Origin: Streptococcus sp.
GTDB taxonomy: Bacteria > Bacillota > Bacilli > Lactobacillales > Streptococcaceae
DNA: 12,884 nucleotides
Direction of reading: 5' to 3'
Assembly (NCBI GenBank): GCA_003521145.1
Contig: DOTL01000045.1
Location: forward strand, 1-12,884
Part shown: piece after piece, positions 12,824 to 12,884 of the stretch
How positions within the stretch are numbered: position 1 is the stretch's first letter
Layout of the letters: the number at the start of each line of letters is the position of its first letter
Notes under the pieces: model-generated
Databases searched by the model: none
Seen by the model: the letters and a program-made list of their open reading frames with translations, nothing else
What the model was told of the DNA's origin: nothing
Position numbers and translations under genes: made by a program

Positions 12824-12884
12824 TAAAAAGGTTTTCAATGCGGTTCTCAAAGCGAAAAAGACCGGCTCTATAATTTCTGTAGTG

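Noticed and set aside
1..12884. CRISPR arrays, transposases, integrases, rRNA or tRNA genes
   Set aside because: Reading both strands, I found no regularly spaced repeats, no mobile-element proteins and no stable-RNA sequence motifs.

Overview
The window looks like chromosomal DNA of a low-GC Firmicute, almost certainly a Streptococcus. The salivarius/thermophilus group is my best guess, from recalled protein similarity rather than any search. The main clues are the order hprK-lgt-DUF948-YtxH, a DUF3270 protein, a PC4-like YdbC close to the lactococcal one, paired U32 proteins and BioY.

Layout. 1-322 holds the probable end of an upstream plus-strand gene, a 23-bp perfect hairpin, a 14-codon relic of a small membrane gene and a promoter. 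323-3186 is a PLD/DEAH-helicase/DUF3427 gene broken into two frames near 1162-1174. It converges on a Nudix hydrolase (3209-3598, minus). These two genes sit between two copies of a 44-base direct repeat (115-158 and 3685-3728), and each copy covers the 3' end of a copy of the small membrane gene, whose full version is 3700-4008 (minus). This reads as a 3.57-kb accessory insert, plausibly a defence or nucleic-acid surveillance module, next to core genes.

From 4.2 kb onward the DNA is core-like: mntH (Mn/Fe uptake), ydbC (ssDNA-binding PC4-like), an unrecognised 94-aa protein, then bioY with a textbook promoter and a perfect BirA-type operator. On the minus strand follows a tRNA-modification operon, trhP1-trhP2-CHY zinc finger, in which trhP2 and the CHY gene overlap by one base. 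A plus-strand DUF3270 membrane protein comes next. A minus-strand block, hprK-lgt (again overlapping by one base) then DUF948-YtxH, closes the window. It covers carbon catabolite control, lipoprotein maturation and two small membrane-anchored helical proteins.

Most convergent gene pairs share a bidirectional hairpin terminator. The points most worth checking are the repeat-flanked helicase/Nudix insert, the helicase frameshift over a C-AAA-AAG run, the structured leader before DUF948, the BirA operator of bioY, the possibly leaderless trhP1 mRNA, and the CHY protein tied to the tRNA hydroxylation genes. I saw no rRNA, tRNA, CRISPR array, transposase or integrase.
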